DNA of 8,489 bases, taken from contig JAZRVF010000004.1 in the NCBI GenBank assembly GCA_045599005.1, positions 1-8,489 of the forward strand, read 5' to 3'. Below, in pieces: positions 1 to 6,797 of this stretch. This DNA comes from Treponema_I sp045599005 (lineage in GTDB: Bacteria > Spirochaetota > Spirochaetia > Treponematales > Treponemataceae). The notes under the pieces were generated by a model, which ran no database searches, was not told the DNA's origin, and worked only from the letters and a program-made list of their open reading frames with translations. Made by a program: the position numbers and the translations under genes. Each line of letters starts with the position of its first letter. The stretch's first letter is position 1.

Positions 1-1067
1 TTTCGATTTATCCTGATTCATATACAGAGGAACAGGCTATAAAACTTGGGGAAGTTTCTTTCATCCACTTTGATGCAAAATATCGAGTAACAGATATCAC
101 TTCTTTGTTTGGTAAAGAATCAAAAGAAATCATAGATGAAAAACGTCAGAATGCTTCTTCTAAAACAAAAACAGATGAAGAACTTAAAAATGAATATTTT
201 GCAGAGCAGAAAAAAGCGGAAACAATAAACACATATAATCGCGGTGACCTTCTTAAGATGCATACTTACAACGATGCAATCCGTAAAACAATTGGCAGTT
301 ATGTTCTGTACCCTGGTAAAACAAATGAAGAAAACAATTTCAGTGTTTACGATGAACTTTTACCCGGGGTTGGTGCGTTTGCTATTAGACCGGGAGAACC
401 TAAAATTGATGGTGAAAATGAAGGTTTAGGTGAAAAAACATTACGCGAATTCATTGAAAAAGTCATTGAATTTAAATATGAAAAAGAAAGTCGCCAATAT
501 CGTAAAAATTATTTTGAAAACTCAATCATTCGTGGACCTGGAAAAAACACAGAATCATCACAAGTCGATGTAATTAAAAAAGAATATGCCCTCTGCGGTA
601 TGATCAGGCATGATTACTTGAAGCATTTGAACGGTTTTCATTATCTGCCAAAGTCCGCAGCTGACAACGAATATCTGCTTTCTCCCGAAGAAAGCAGGAT
701 GTACTTCTATTATCACGCGATAAAAGATGGTGCTGTATATTCTCTTCATCCAAATACAGCCGATGCGAAATATTTCTGCGGAACAGTAACCGATCTAGGA
801 AAAAACTCAGAAGTTTCATTGGAGAACTGGAGTGCAGAAATTGAGAAAACTGAACTGGTTTCTGCCGCTCAATTAATCCAGGCATTGAAACAGAATTCTG
901 ATTATGATTTAACTGATCCTAAGGCTGATTTTTATTACCTGGTGACCCTCAGAAACATAAAATGGGAAGGACTCCCGATTTCTGGCACAACTCAGCAACT
1001 TGGAGATAACGCAATGAACTCTGTAGGAAGCCCTTATTCTCCAAAGATTATTGAAATAGAGAAGTGA
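1..1067 (+). CDS. DUF2357/DUF524-type PD-(D/E)XK nuclease, 5'-truncated by window edge
   Basis: The frame is open from base 3, so the TTG at 105 is not the start. About 354 residues are visible and the N-terminus lies off the left edge. Upstream of 105 the frame encodes FIHFDAKYRV (DAK at 72-80), which fits the (D/E)xK catalytic motif of PD-(D/E)XK nucleases. The partner Asp may be the nearby YPD or lie off-window. Downstream come KMHTYNDAI, SYVLYPG and GVGAFAIRPG, the helix and strand signatures I recognise from the PF04411/DUF2357 family, whose members often sit beside McrB-like AAA+ GTPases in type IV-like restriction loci. The last ~190 residues, from YALCGMIRHDYL onward, are a separate extension containing FYYLVTLRNIKW. 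They could be a modified-base reader (EVE/PUA-like), but I cannot assign them. Inferred role: cleavage of foreign, probably modified, DNA. The McrB partner would be expected to the left. It converges on the lipoprotein gene. The family call is fairly sure; the substrate is unknown. Confidence 0.78.
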   Translation, partial: SIYPDSYTEEQAIKLGEVSFIHFDAKYRVTDITSLFGKESKEIIDEKRQNASSKTKTDEELKNEYFAEQKKAETINTYNRGDLLKMHTYNDAIRKTIGSYVLYPGKTNEENNFSVYDELLPGVGAFAIRPGEPKIDGENEGLGEKTLREFIEKVIEFKYEKESRQYRKNYFENSIIRGPGKNTESSQVDVIKKEYALCGMIRHDYLKHLNGFHYLPKSAADNEYLLSPEESRMYFYYHAIKDGAVYSLHPNTADAKYFCGTVTDLGKNSEVSLENWSAEIEKTELVSAAQLIQALKQNSDYDLTDPKADFYYLVTLRNIKWEGLPISGTTQQLGDNAMNSVGSPYSPKIIEIEK

Positions 1068-1106
1068 ATCCTGCTTGGATGTAAAGCTTCCCGTAAAAAC
1101 TGATCC

Positions 1107-1199
1107 CCCCAGCAGGCGTTGCGGGCGGCGCCTGAGCCCGCTGGAAAGGGTAGCGGAAGACAGCCTGCTGGCTGGAGCGAGGGGAAGGCTTTCCCCCTT
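1107..1199. repeat. GC-rich hairpin-forming intergenic element
   Basis: This stretch follows the nuclease gene and is much richer in G+C than either neighbouring gene. Nested inverted repeats are visible: CCAGC (1109-1113) with GCTGG (1140-1144), enclosing CAGGCG (1113-1118, sharing its first base with the outer arm) with CGCCTG (1129-1134). GGGGAA (1181-1186) pairs with TTCCCC (1191-1196) around a GGCT loop. No long T-run follows, so it is a weak terminator candidate for the plus-strand gene. From memory it resembles dispersed GC-rich elements found between genes in treponeme chromosomes, but that is unverified. Bases 1201-1280 show nothing I can assign. Confidence 0.45.
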
Positions 1200-1280
1200 G
1201 AATCACCCGCGCATGTGTCGGCAATGAATCTGTTTTGTCGCCTCTTGCCCCAGTTCCGCTGGTGCACCCTTCGGGTATCC

Positions 1281-1401
1281 TCGCACCCTCACTGAACCAG
1301 TAAAACAGGAGTATGGCTCACCGCCCAAAGTGTGTCCCGCCCCCCCATCACACTGGGCCAGTAAAACAGGAGTTTTGGTTGCCGCCCAAAGTGTGTCTCG
1401 T
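1281..1401. repeat. Repeat family A, 61-bp units downstream of the lipoprotein gene
   Basis: This block holds one complete and one degenerate unit of a repeat also present at 5551-5631 and 5731-5831. The complete unit carries a 28-base segment (1345-1372, core CATCACACTGGGCCAG, then TAAAACAGGAG) that is identical at 5575-5602 and 5775-5802. It is bracketed by the motif CCGCCCAAAGTGTGTCCCGC (1321-1340) and a variant at 1382-1401, giving a period of about 61 bp. The degenerate unit (1281-1320) keeps the CCAGTAAAACAGGAG part. The DNA conservation and the lack of codon-like variation argue for a non-coding repeat. Function unknown. Confidence 0.8.
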
Positions 1402-1434
1402 CGGGTCGCCCCGTCCTGTTCACCACGCGCCCAC

Positions 1435-1466
1435 AAAAAAGGGCCGCAGTTTCCGCTGCAGCCCTT
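1435..1466 (-). terminator. Intrinsic terminator of the LRR lipoprotein gene
   Basis: Read on the minus strand, AAGGGCTGCAG, a CGGAAA loop and CTGCGGCCCTT form an 11-bp stem with one G-U pair, followed by a six-T run. It starts 20 bases after the TGA at 1487-1489, as expected for rho-independent termination. Nearly the same hairpin is present at 6071-6105. Confidence 0.88.
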
Positions 1467-1486
1467 GTGTCAGTTAATTCAGTGTG

Positions 1487-4400
1487 TCAGGGTTGTTCCT
1501 CTGTACCATGGAAATAAGTGCAATAAGAATCTTCCCAGCCTTCGCTCAGTTCAGAGATTTTAATCTTTCCGGTTTCGGAGCCAAGCTCCAATGCGCCAGG
1601 TACGTGAGTTCCGATTTCCAGATAGCTGTTCGGATCAGAATGGGCAGTATTACCGGTGACGGTTACTTTTTCGTCGGGATAAGGATAAAAAGTGTCAATC
1701 CAGATGTCTTTTCCGAAATTATGATCCTCGCTTGCTGTATTGTTTGCAAAACGACAATCAGTAATGGTAACATTTCCTTGTGAAATACAGATTCCCGGCG
1801 CACGGCCTTCATCGCCCCGGATGTGGAGATTCTGGAAGGTGCAGGAATTGATAGTTGCAGTAGCTCCATTCAAGTTAAGGCCGCTGAAGCATGCATAATC
1901 CCATTGTTTCCAGTTATTCTGGAATGTCACATTGTCCAGAATGATTGTGTCCCCTCCAAATTCAAGGAGACCGGAATCTGAACTCTTGATACCCTCTTCC
2001 TCGCTGATAAATCCACCATCAAGAGTAACGTTTTTCATGGTCAGATCAATTTCGCTGTTACCTTCTTCTGTGAAAAACAAGGCTTTAATTCCAGGGGTGG
2101 ATTCTGTCAATTCTTCTTCAGGAATCGTCCATGCATCACCGGTTTTCTTGATGGAATTGCCTTCTCCCTCAAGAATCAGGGATTCGCGAATAAGGATCGG
2201 CTCTGTAACAGTTATTTCTCCGGTCAGATGATAGTATCCGCCCGTCTCAGCCGCAGCCCTCAGTTCTGCTTCGTTAGTGATAGGCTGGGAATCCCAAATA
2301 ACGGTTGTCTCTCCTTCCTGGAACGGAGAGACAAATGAGAAAAGTGCCTCGTCTTTTTTCGCTGCAGCAGTAGTTTCTTCGAGGATTTGGCTTCTGAACT
2401 GACTGGAATTGTATGGGAAAACGGAACCTTCATAGCCGGTAATGATTACATCCGTGCCATCATTTCCCCGTGTAACCTCATAATCATATTCCCCAGTCCA
2501 TAGAGAATCAGAATAATCAGGATCATTTAATGTGACCGGGGTACCATCACTTGTTCCAAGATGAATAGTGTAGGTTACCTGTCTGAAAAGATCCAGATTG
2601 CTGGGCTCTGTCATTAATCCTCTGGTAAGGGTATTGGTTCCGATCGTAAATGATTCAGGAAGTTCCTGTTCAAATCTGAAATTGTAGATATCTCCGGTCA
2701 GGTTCATGTGAATATCTTCCAGATTATTGAAGATTAGCCTTTTTATTACCGTAACCATCTCATTTCTGGTCATGAGATCTGTACCCGCGGTAAAGGTGAT
2801 GGTGTTTTTTTCTGTATCAAGACAATAAGAGCCTTTGTTACTGTTGTAATAATCCACATTTTCGCTTATTTGACTTCCGATGCCTTCCTTATAGGTAAAA
2901 CCTGACAGAGATATGACGTATTCATTTTGCAGAGTATTCTCCGGTTTGATAAAAGAAATAATGAATTCTTTATTATCGATTTTTTCTTTGAGTTCATCCG
3001 GAATCAGGTGGCTCAGACTGTTATCAATGGCGCCGCTCATATCGATATTTGTGTTTTTTGTAATATCTGAGAATGGGGCAAAAATTGACCAGTCATCAAA
3101 ACTTCCGGAAATGGTGATGTCAAAAGTGTTCGCAGACGTTGATCCGCTATAGTTGTTAATGTTGCTTACCATATTTGTAATCAAAGATTTAGTAGATTCA
3201 ACATCTTTGTTTCTATAAAAATTATGATTTGAGGAACTGCCGGTTAATAGAGATGAAAGTCCACTATTCGAAATGCCTAATTGCATTTTATGAGATGAAT
3301 TATTCGGCCAACTATATGAACTAATCCAAGTATCAGATGGATTTCCGTCTACAGTTATAGCGGTCAAAGCAGAACAGGAACTGAAAGCTCTATCGGAAAT
3401 TGTTGTTACAGTTGCTGGTAATGTAAGTGATGTAAGTCCTGCGCCGGTAAAAGCAGTCTGACCAATTGATGTCAGTTTGGTTCCTAACTCAATGCCTTTA
3501 AGGTTTCTGCATCCATCGAAACAGCCGGCTAAGATTTGTCTAACAGCGACTTCGCCCCGGAACTCAAGTTCCTCCAGAGTGGAATTCTGGAATGCACAGC
3601 TTCCTAATGAAGTGACGCTGCTGGGCAGGGAAACTTTGGAAAGGTTTTTACAGTTATAAAAAGTACTGCCAGTCAGCGATGTTATTCCGTCTGGAAATGT
3701 TACATCCTTCACATAAGCACCGGTTTTCGTTGCGTTGTTCACATTGGTCGAATTGGAGAACATGTTTGTAGGCACAGTTTTTGCGCTGGAACTGCCGGTG
3801 ACTGTACATGAGCTCATATCAAGAGAAACCGTCTTTCCGACTCCAGTTGAAATGTTCTTCAGAAAGGACATTTTACTCCAGTCTGAAATTTCACCTGTCA
3901 TATTAATGACTGTGGATGTTGGCGCATCAGCAAAGACAATGTCGCTAAGTTTTTCCGCTCCGGTAAAGGCCTGAACATCAAAAGTGATGCTGTTTTCATC
4001 TGTATCACTGGAACCTTTGAAGGTTACGGTTTCAAGTTCTGTACAGTAATCAAAGGTGCCGGAAGAAACTGTCTCCAGACCGGAAAAGGTGACGGATTTC
4101 AGCCAGATGTTGGGGGTCTCTTCCGTTCCTGCAATGCGTTCGGCAAACCAGGCAGCGCTGTCTTCCAGGTAAAGATCAGTTTTGCATTCTGTGCTGTTCA
4201 ATGCTGATAGGGTGGAGTTCCAGAGCTGCTCATAGTTTTCTGCAGTGTTGAAACTGCTGTCAAATATTACGGTGATTGTGTCGCTGCCATTCTGGCTCTG
4301 CTGGCTGACAAAGAAACTGATTTCTTCCGCTGTGGAGTTTCCGTAGATTATATTGTTGTTAGTCCATACCGGATAAAGAGTTACGTCGTCTGTGTACGTC

Positions 4401-5470
4401 CCGCTCCTTATTTGGTTATAGGTACCGAAAGCCTTTATTTCATCCCCGTCATAGCTTTCTTTATCCCACCAGCCATAGAAAGAATATCCGGCAGGAGGGA
4501 TGAACAGATCTTCCATATTAAGGGATTCATTCCAGTTGTTGGGCAATGCTGTGGTGGATCCATAGATATTCTGCTCCCAGGGTTCATCAGGGAATGAGGC
4601 CCCGTTTACAAGGCGTGCAGAGACTTTAAAGGATTCATCATCTAATATGATGCCATCGTTCAATATGATTCCTTCCGGACTGAAGGTGATCTTATAGTTC
4701 CTGTTCAGTTCCCTGATCACCGGGTTCCAGGCTGTCGTAAGGGTGGGGTAGACGTAGGCAAGTTCCGGGCCGGCTACAGTTGTCAGACCGGATCTGTCTG
4801 TGATCTCCATCAGCATCCAGTATTTTCCGGCGTCCACATCTGCGCTGTAACTGATGTGATCCTGGCAGGCAGTCTCTGAATAGTCATAAGTTTCCGCCGG
4901 GTCCACCTCTCTGGCAAAGTCCATCTCATCTGAAACCCAGATTTTTACGGATTTGATGTAAGCTGTCACTTCTGAGACATCTGCGTCAATGCTCAGTTTG
5001 CCGGTTCCGGTCGCGCCCTGTTCCAGCACAAACTCAATTTTTTCCTTGCTGTCATCATGAGACCATGTGTCTGTGGCGTACCAGCCTGTACCTTTGTACT
5101 CAGCGGTAAGTGTAAAAGTGTATTCTCTTTTGTTTTCAAGTTTAAGCTGGACTTCAGACAGCTTAGCGAAAGTCAATCCTTTCCGGGTGTTTTCTGAATC
5201 TTCTACGTCTGAATCACCAACCTTGTAAGTGGTCGTAAGCTTGTAGTTTGTCAAAGTTTCTGCAGTGGGAAAATCCTGCGGCAAGGCTGTTCGTGCTCCG
5301 CTGCCCTTTGGAGCGGCAACAATGCCCACATAAGTGAATCCCGGTTCCGGACTGTTTGCTTTCTGTGCGTCAACCGCCTTTTTTTGGTTGAAAAATCCGT
5401 TACAGGACGTAAAAAGGGCAAAAAGGAGTGTAAAAGTCAGAAAAAGAAAAGACTTGTGTGAAGATTTCAC
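1487..5470 (-). CDS. Large BspA-type leucine-rich-repeat lipoprotein with C-terminal beta-helix
   Basis: 1327 residues. The start is GTG at 5468-5470, chosen because a strong Shine-Dalgarno precedes it and a lipoprotein signal peptide follows: MKSSHK, a hydrophobic core, then LFTSC with Cys23 as the likely lipidated residue. Residues ~45-320 look all-beta and are unassigned. Residues ~325-368 (GYSFYGWW to DVTLYPVW) match a Listeria-Bacteroides/InlB B-type repeat. Residues ~450-710 carry LRR_5/BspA repeats such as LSKVSLPSSVTSLGSCAF and LTSLTLPATVTTISDRAF, split by an insert. Residues ~763-1059 form a module of unknown family with VTYTIHLGTSDG, shared with the neighbouring gene. From ~1073 to ~1290, short repeated strands (ILDNVTFQNN, ATINSCTFQNL, VTITDCRFANN) indicate a right-handed parallel beta-helix. 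There is no obvious catalytic motif. Inferred role: surface-exposed binding or adhesion protein anchored in the outer membrane. It is apparently monocistronic. Lipoprotein and LRR calls are firm; the binding partner is unknown. Confidence 0.9.
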   Translation of the reverse strand: MKSSHKSFLFLTFTLLFALFTSCNGFFNQKKAVDAQKANSPEPGFTYVGIVAAPKGSGARTALPQDFPTAETLTNYKLTTTYKVGDSDVEDSENTRKGLTFAKLSEVQLKLENKREYTFTLTAEYKGTGWYATDTWSHDDSKEKIEFVLEQGATGTGKLSIDADVSEVTAYIKSVKIWVSDEMDFAREVDPAETYDYSETACQDHISYSADVDAGKYWMLMEITDRSGLTTVAGPELAYVYPTLTTAWNPVIRELNRNYKITFSPEGIILNDGIILDDESFKVSARLVNGASFPDEPWEQNIYGSTTALPNNWNESLNMEDLFIPPAGYSFYGWWDKESYDGDEIKAFGTYNQIRSGTYTDDVTLYPVWTNNNIIYGNSTAEEISFFVSQQSQNGSDTITVIFDSSFNTAENYEQLWNSTLSALNSTECKTDLYLEDSAAWFAERIAGTEETPNIWLKSVTFSGLETVSSGTFDYCTELETVTFKGSSDTDENSITFDVQAFTGAEKLSDIVFADAPTSTVINMTGEISDWSKMSFLKNISTGVGKTVSLDMSSCTVTGSSSAKTVPTNMFSNSTNVNNATKTGAYVKDVTFPDGITSLTGSTFYNCKNLSKVSLPSSVTSLGSCAFQNSTLEELEFRGEVAVRQILAGCFDGCRNLKGIELGTKLTSIGQTAFTGAGLTSLTLPATVTTISDRAFSSCSALTAITVDGNPSDTWISSYSWPNNSSHKMQLGISNSGLSSLLTGSSSNHNFYRNKDVESTKSLITNMVSNINNYSGSTSANTFDITISGSFDDWSIFAPFSDITKNTNIDMSGAIDNSLSHLIPDELKEKIDNKEFIISFIKPENTLQNEYVISLSGFTYKEGIGSQISENVDYYNSNKGSYCLDTEKNTITFTAGTDLMTRNEMVTVIKRLIFNNLEDIHMNLTGDIYNFRFEQELPESFTIGTNTLTRGLMTEPSNLDLFRQVTYTIHLGTSDGTPVTLNDPDYSDSLWTGEYDYEVTRGNDGTDVIITGYEGSVFPYNSSQFRSQILEETTAAAKKDEALFSFVSPFQEGETTVIWDSQPITNEAELRAAAETGGYYHLTGEITVTEPILIRESLILEGEGNSIKKTGDAWTIPEEELTESTPGIKALFFTEEGNSEIDLTMKNVTLDGGFISEEEGIKSSDSGLLEFGGDTIILDNVTFQNNWKQWDYACFSGLNLNGATATINSCTFQNLHIRGDEGRAPGICISQGNVTITDCRFANNTASEDHNFGKDIWIDTFYPYPDEKVTVTGNTAHSDPNSYLEIGTHVPGALELGSETGKIKISELSEGWEDSYCTYFHGTEEQP

Positions 5471-5477
5471 GGAGCCG

Positions 5478-5483
5478 CCTCCC
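5478..5483 (-). promoter_or_regulatory. Shine-Dalgarno for the lipoprotein GTG start
   Basis: The minus strand reads GGGAGG, then seven bases (CGGCTCC), then GTG at 5470. The near-perfect ribosome site at good spacing supports this non-ATG start. The lipoprotein signal peptide begins at the same point. Confidence 0.8.
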
Positions 5484-5507
5484 AGTTTTTAAAATAACCT
5501 ACTATTT

Positions 5508-5536
5508 ATTCTAACGCACAGAAGCCCATTTTTCAA
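5508..5536 (-). promoter_or_regulatory. Sigma70-type promoter of the LRR lipoprotein gene
   Basis: On the minus strand TTGAAA (5531-5536) is followed after exactly 17 bases by TAGAAT (5508-5513). The -10 box lies about 37 bases upstream of the GTG start. Both boxes differ from consensus (TTGACA, TATAAT) at one position. The repeat array begins a few bases upstream of the -35 box, so it could influence transcription. No operator-like inverted repeat is evident. Confidence 0.6.
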
Positions 5537-5550
5537 GAAACCACCACATG

Positions 5551-5831
5551 CCGCACGAACTGTGTCCCGCCCCTCCATCACACTGGGCCAGTAAAACAGG
5601 AGTGTGTGTCGCCGCCCAAACTGTGTCCCGCCCCTTTTGTCATCCTGAGCGCACCCTGTGTCATCCTGAGCGTAGTCGAAGGATCTTTTCACGTTGAGCG
5701 GAACGAGCGCAGTGAGTGCAGTCGAAACATCCGCCCAAACTGTGTCCCGCTGGTTGCGCCTGTGTCCCGCACCCCCATCACACTGGGCCAGTAAAACAGG
5801 AGTGTGTGTCGCCGCCCGAACTGTGTCCCGC
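5551..5831. repeat. Repeat family A, two full units and extra motifs between the LRR genes
   Basis: The motif CCGCCCAAACTGTGTCCCGC or a close variant occurs at 5551-5570, 5612-5631, 5731-5750 and 5812-5831, and again at 6018-6037. Two copies of the 28-base core (CATCACACTGGGCCAG plus flanks) lie at 5575-5602 and 5775-5802, exactly 200 bp apart. Family B repeats occupy the spaces between them. Reading frames through this DNA are translations of the repeat and not credible genes. Confidence 0.82.
5637..5730. repeat. Repeat family B, copy 1
   Basis: The unit reads TGTCATCCTGAGC, a short spacer, the same TCATCCTGAGCG again, then TAGTCGAAGGATCTT, TTGAGCGGAACGA, and GCAGTGAGTGCAGTCGAAAC. The short inverted arms ATCCT and AGGAT flank the TCGA core. 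The TCATCCTGAGCG-TAGTCGAAGGATC type of sequence is a known kind of dispersed repeat in several bacterial phyla. It produces meaningless frames translating as SFDYAQDD. Confidence 0.75.
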
Positions 5832-5836
5832 CCCCT

Positions 5837-5915
5837 TTTGTCATCCTGAGCATTTCCTGTGTCATCCTGAGCGTAGTCGAAGGATCTTGTCATGTTGAGC
5901 GGAACGAACGCACGA
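5837..5915. repeat. Repeat family B, copy 2 (shortened)
   Basis: This copy has the same order as copy 1: doubled TCATCCTGAGC, TAGTCGAAGGATCTTGTCATG, TTGAGCGGAACGAACGCA. It breaks off before the GTGAGTGCAGTCGAAAC segment and runs into a C-rich junction at about 5918. Copy 3 follows immediately. Confidence 0.72.
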
Positions 5916-5923
5916 TGCCCCCC

Positions 5924-6020
5924 ATGTCATCCTGAGCGTTTCCTGTGTCATCCTGAGCGTAGTCGAAGGATCTTGTCATGTTGAGCAGAACGAACGCAGT
6001 GAGTGCAGTCGAAACATCCG
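5924..6020. repeat. Repeat family B, copy 3
   Basis: Full-length copy: doubled TCATCCTGAGCG, TAGTCGAAGGATCTTGTC, TTGAGCAGAACGAACGCAG, then TGAGTGCAGTCGAAACATCCGCC. It leads directly into a family A motif (6018-6037), as copy 1 does at 5731. The A-B junction is therefore itself repeated and the array grew as composite blocks. Confidence 0.74.
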
Positions 6021-6070
6021 CCAAAACTGTGTCCCGCTGGCACGTCCCGTCCTGTCCAACGCCCGCCCAC

Positions 6071-6105
6071 AAAAAAAAGGGCCGCAGTTTCCGCTGCAGC
6101 CCTTT
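6071..6105 (-). terminator. Intrinsic terminator downstream of the broken LRR gene
   Basis: On the minus strand AAAGGGCTGCAG, a CGGAAA loop and CTGCGGCCCTTT form a 12-bp stem followed by an eight-T run (the stem's last three T's included). It matches the terminator at 1435-1466 in stem and loop. The adjoining sequence (CGTCCTGT, CGCCCACAAAA) is also shared, so terminator and flank were copied together. It ends transcription of the gene to its right. Confidence 0.87.
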
Positions 6106-6212
6106 GTGTAGATTCAAGTGGTTAATCTACTGCACCTTGTACCCAATAATGACAGGTATGAAATCTGAAACCATTGCCTTTGGGTTACTGCTTTTTGGCA
6201 GAATAGAGTTGG
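6106..6212 (-). other. Gap between the broken LRR gene and its terminator, possible out-of-frame tail
   Basis: No independent gene is visible. In the frame one base back from the broken gene, the minus strand stays open from about 6239 to TAG at 6127-6129. It reads ELTNSILPKSSNPKAM and onward to VIIGYKVQ, about 30 residues past the Trp-Asn stop. That TAG lies about 20 bases before the terminator, the same spacing as in the intact gene. This could be the original C-terminus after a frameshift, but an open run this short could be chance. Confidence 0.3.
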
Positions 6213-6797
6213 TTAGTTCCAGATAACGGTAGCCTCTCCCTCACAGAATGTATCCGGTAGGGTAACTGAAGCTCTGCTTGTTTGATCTTTGGCTGTAGTA
6301 CCACCAAGATATTCATCGATAAATGAATCGCTGTTGAAGGGGAAAAAGGAATCCTCCCAACCATATATTATGAAATCACTGGAACCAGAATTCATTTCTA
6401 TATCCCAATTGTATTCCTGTGTTCCTCTGCCGGTAGTGTCATCCATGGTGCCATCAAAAATGACAGCATCACCATCACAAGTTCCAAGATGAATAGTATA
6501 CGTTACGACTTTGAACAGATCCATATCACTAGGGTCAGCATTATGTTTTTCAGCAATAGTGTTATTTTTTTCCAATATACTTTCTGTTAAGGTATAATTA
6601 ACCCCACTTGTTGGACTGAGCGGTGCGTTATCGGAATACGTGAGAATAATAGTCTTCAGATATTCTTTCATGTCAGTTTCTGAAACGCCGTCAATATCGT
6701 ATAAAGTCAATGTTCCGTAATCTGTGGATATCTTTTCTATTTTATAGGTCCCCCCACCAATTTCCCCTTCATCAGGATAACTGAATGAACTTTTGAA
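6213..6797 (-). pseudogene. Severed C-terminal part of the second LRR protein, after an in-frame stop
   Basis: This is the same reading frame as the open LRR gene to its right, separated only by TAA at 6798-6800. It encodes about 194 residues (FKSSFSYPDEGEIG... to GEATVIWN, stop TAA 6213-6215). It aligns along most of its length with the unassigned module of the intact lipoprotein: DLFKVVTYTIHLGTCDG against DLFRQVTYTIHLGTSDG, and CEGEATVIW against QEGETTVIW. It has no signal peptide or ATG start. The nearest start, TTG at 6708-6710, falls inside the homologous module without an evident ribosome site, so independent translation is unlikely. Unlike its paralogue it has no beta-helix. Best read as the tail of a gene broken by a nonsense mutation. 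A sequencing error or stop readthrough is possible. Confidence 0.75.

Noticed and set aside
105..107. TTG as the start of the nuclease gene
   Set aside because: The frame is open to the left edge and carries the catalytic FDAKY motif before this codon.
1203..1563. Overlapping 77-codon frames on both strands in the intergenic region
   Set aside because: They run through repeat A and the terminator hairpin on opposite strands and encode repeat peptides, so they are not genes.
1932..4597. Several plus-strand frames of 60-99 codons inside the lipoprotein gene
   Set aside because: They are antisense shadows of a strongly supported long coding frame with recognisable domains.
5551..6037. CRISPR array
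   Set aside because: The repeats are long, interleaved and irregularly spaced, and the intervening sequence is itself repeated; no unique spacers are present.
5489..6117. Minus-strand frames of 134 and 75 codons with RSFDYAQDD and TPVLLAQCDGGAGH peptides
   Set aside because: They are translations of the two intergenic repeat families. The same peptides recur wherever the repeat does, and there is no ribosome site or family match.
6708..6710. TTG starting an independent 165-residue gene
   Set aside because: It lies inside a module homologous to the intact neighbour, in the same frame as the upstream LRR gene, with no visible ribosome site.
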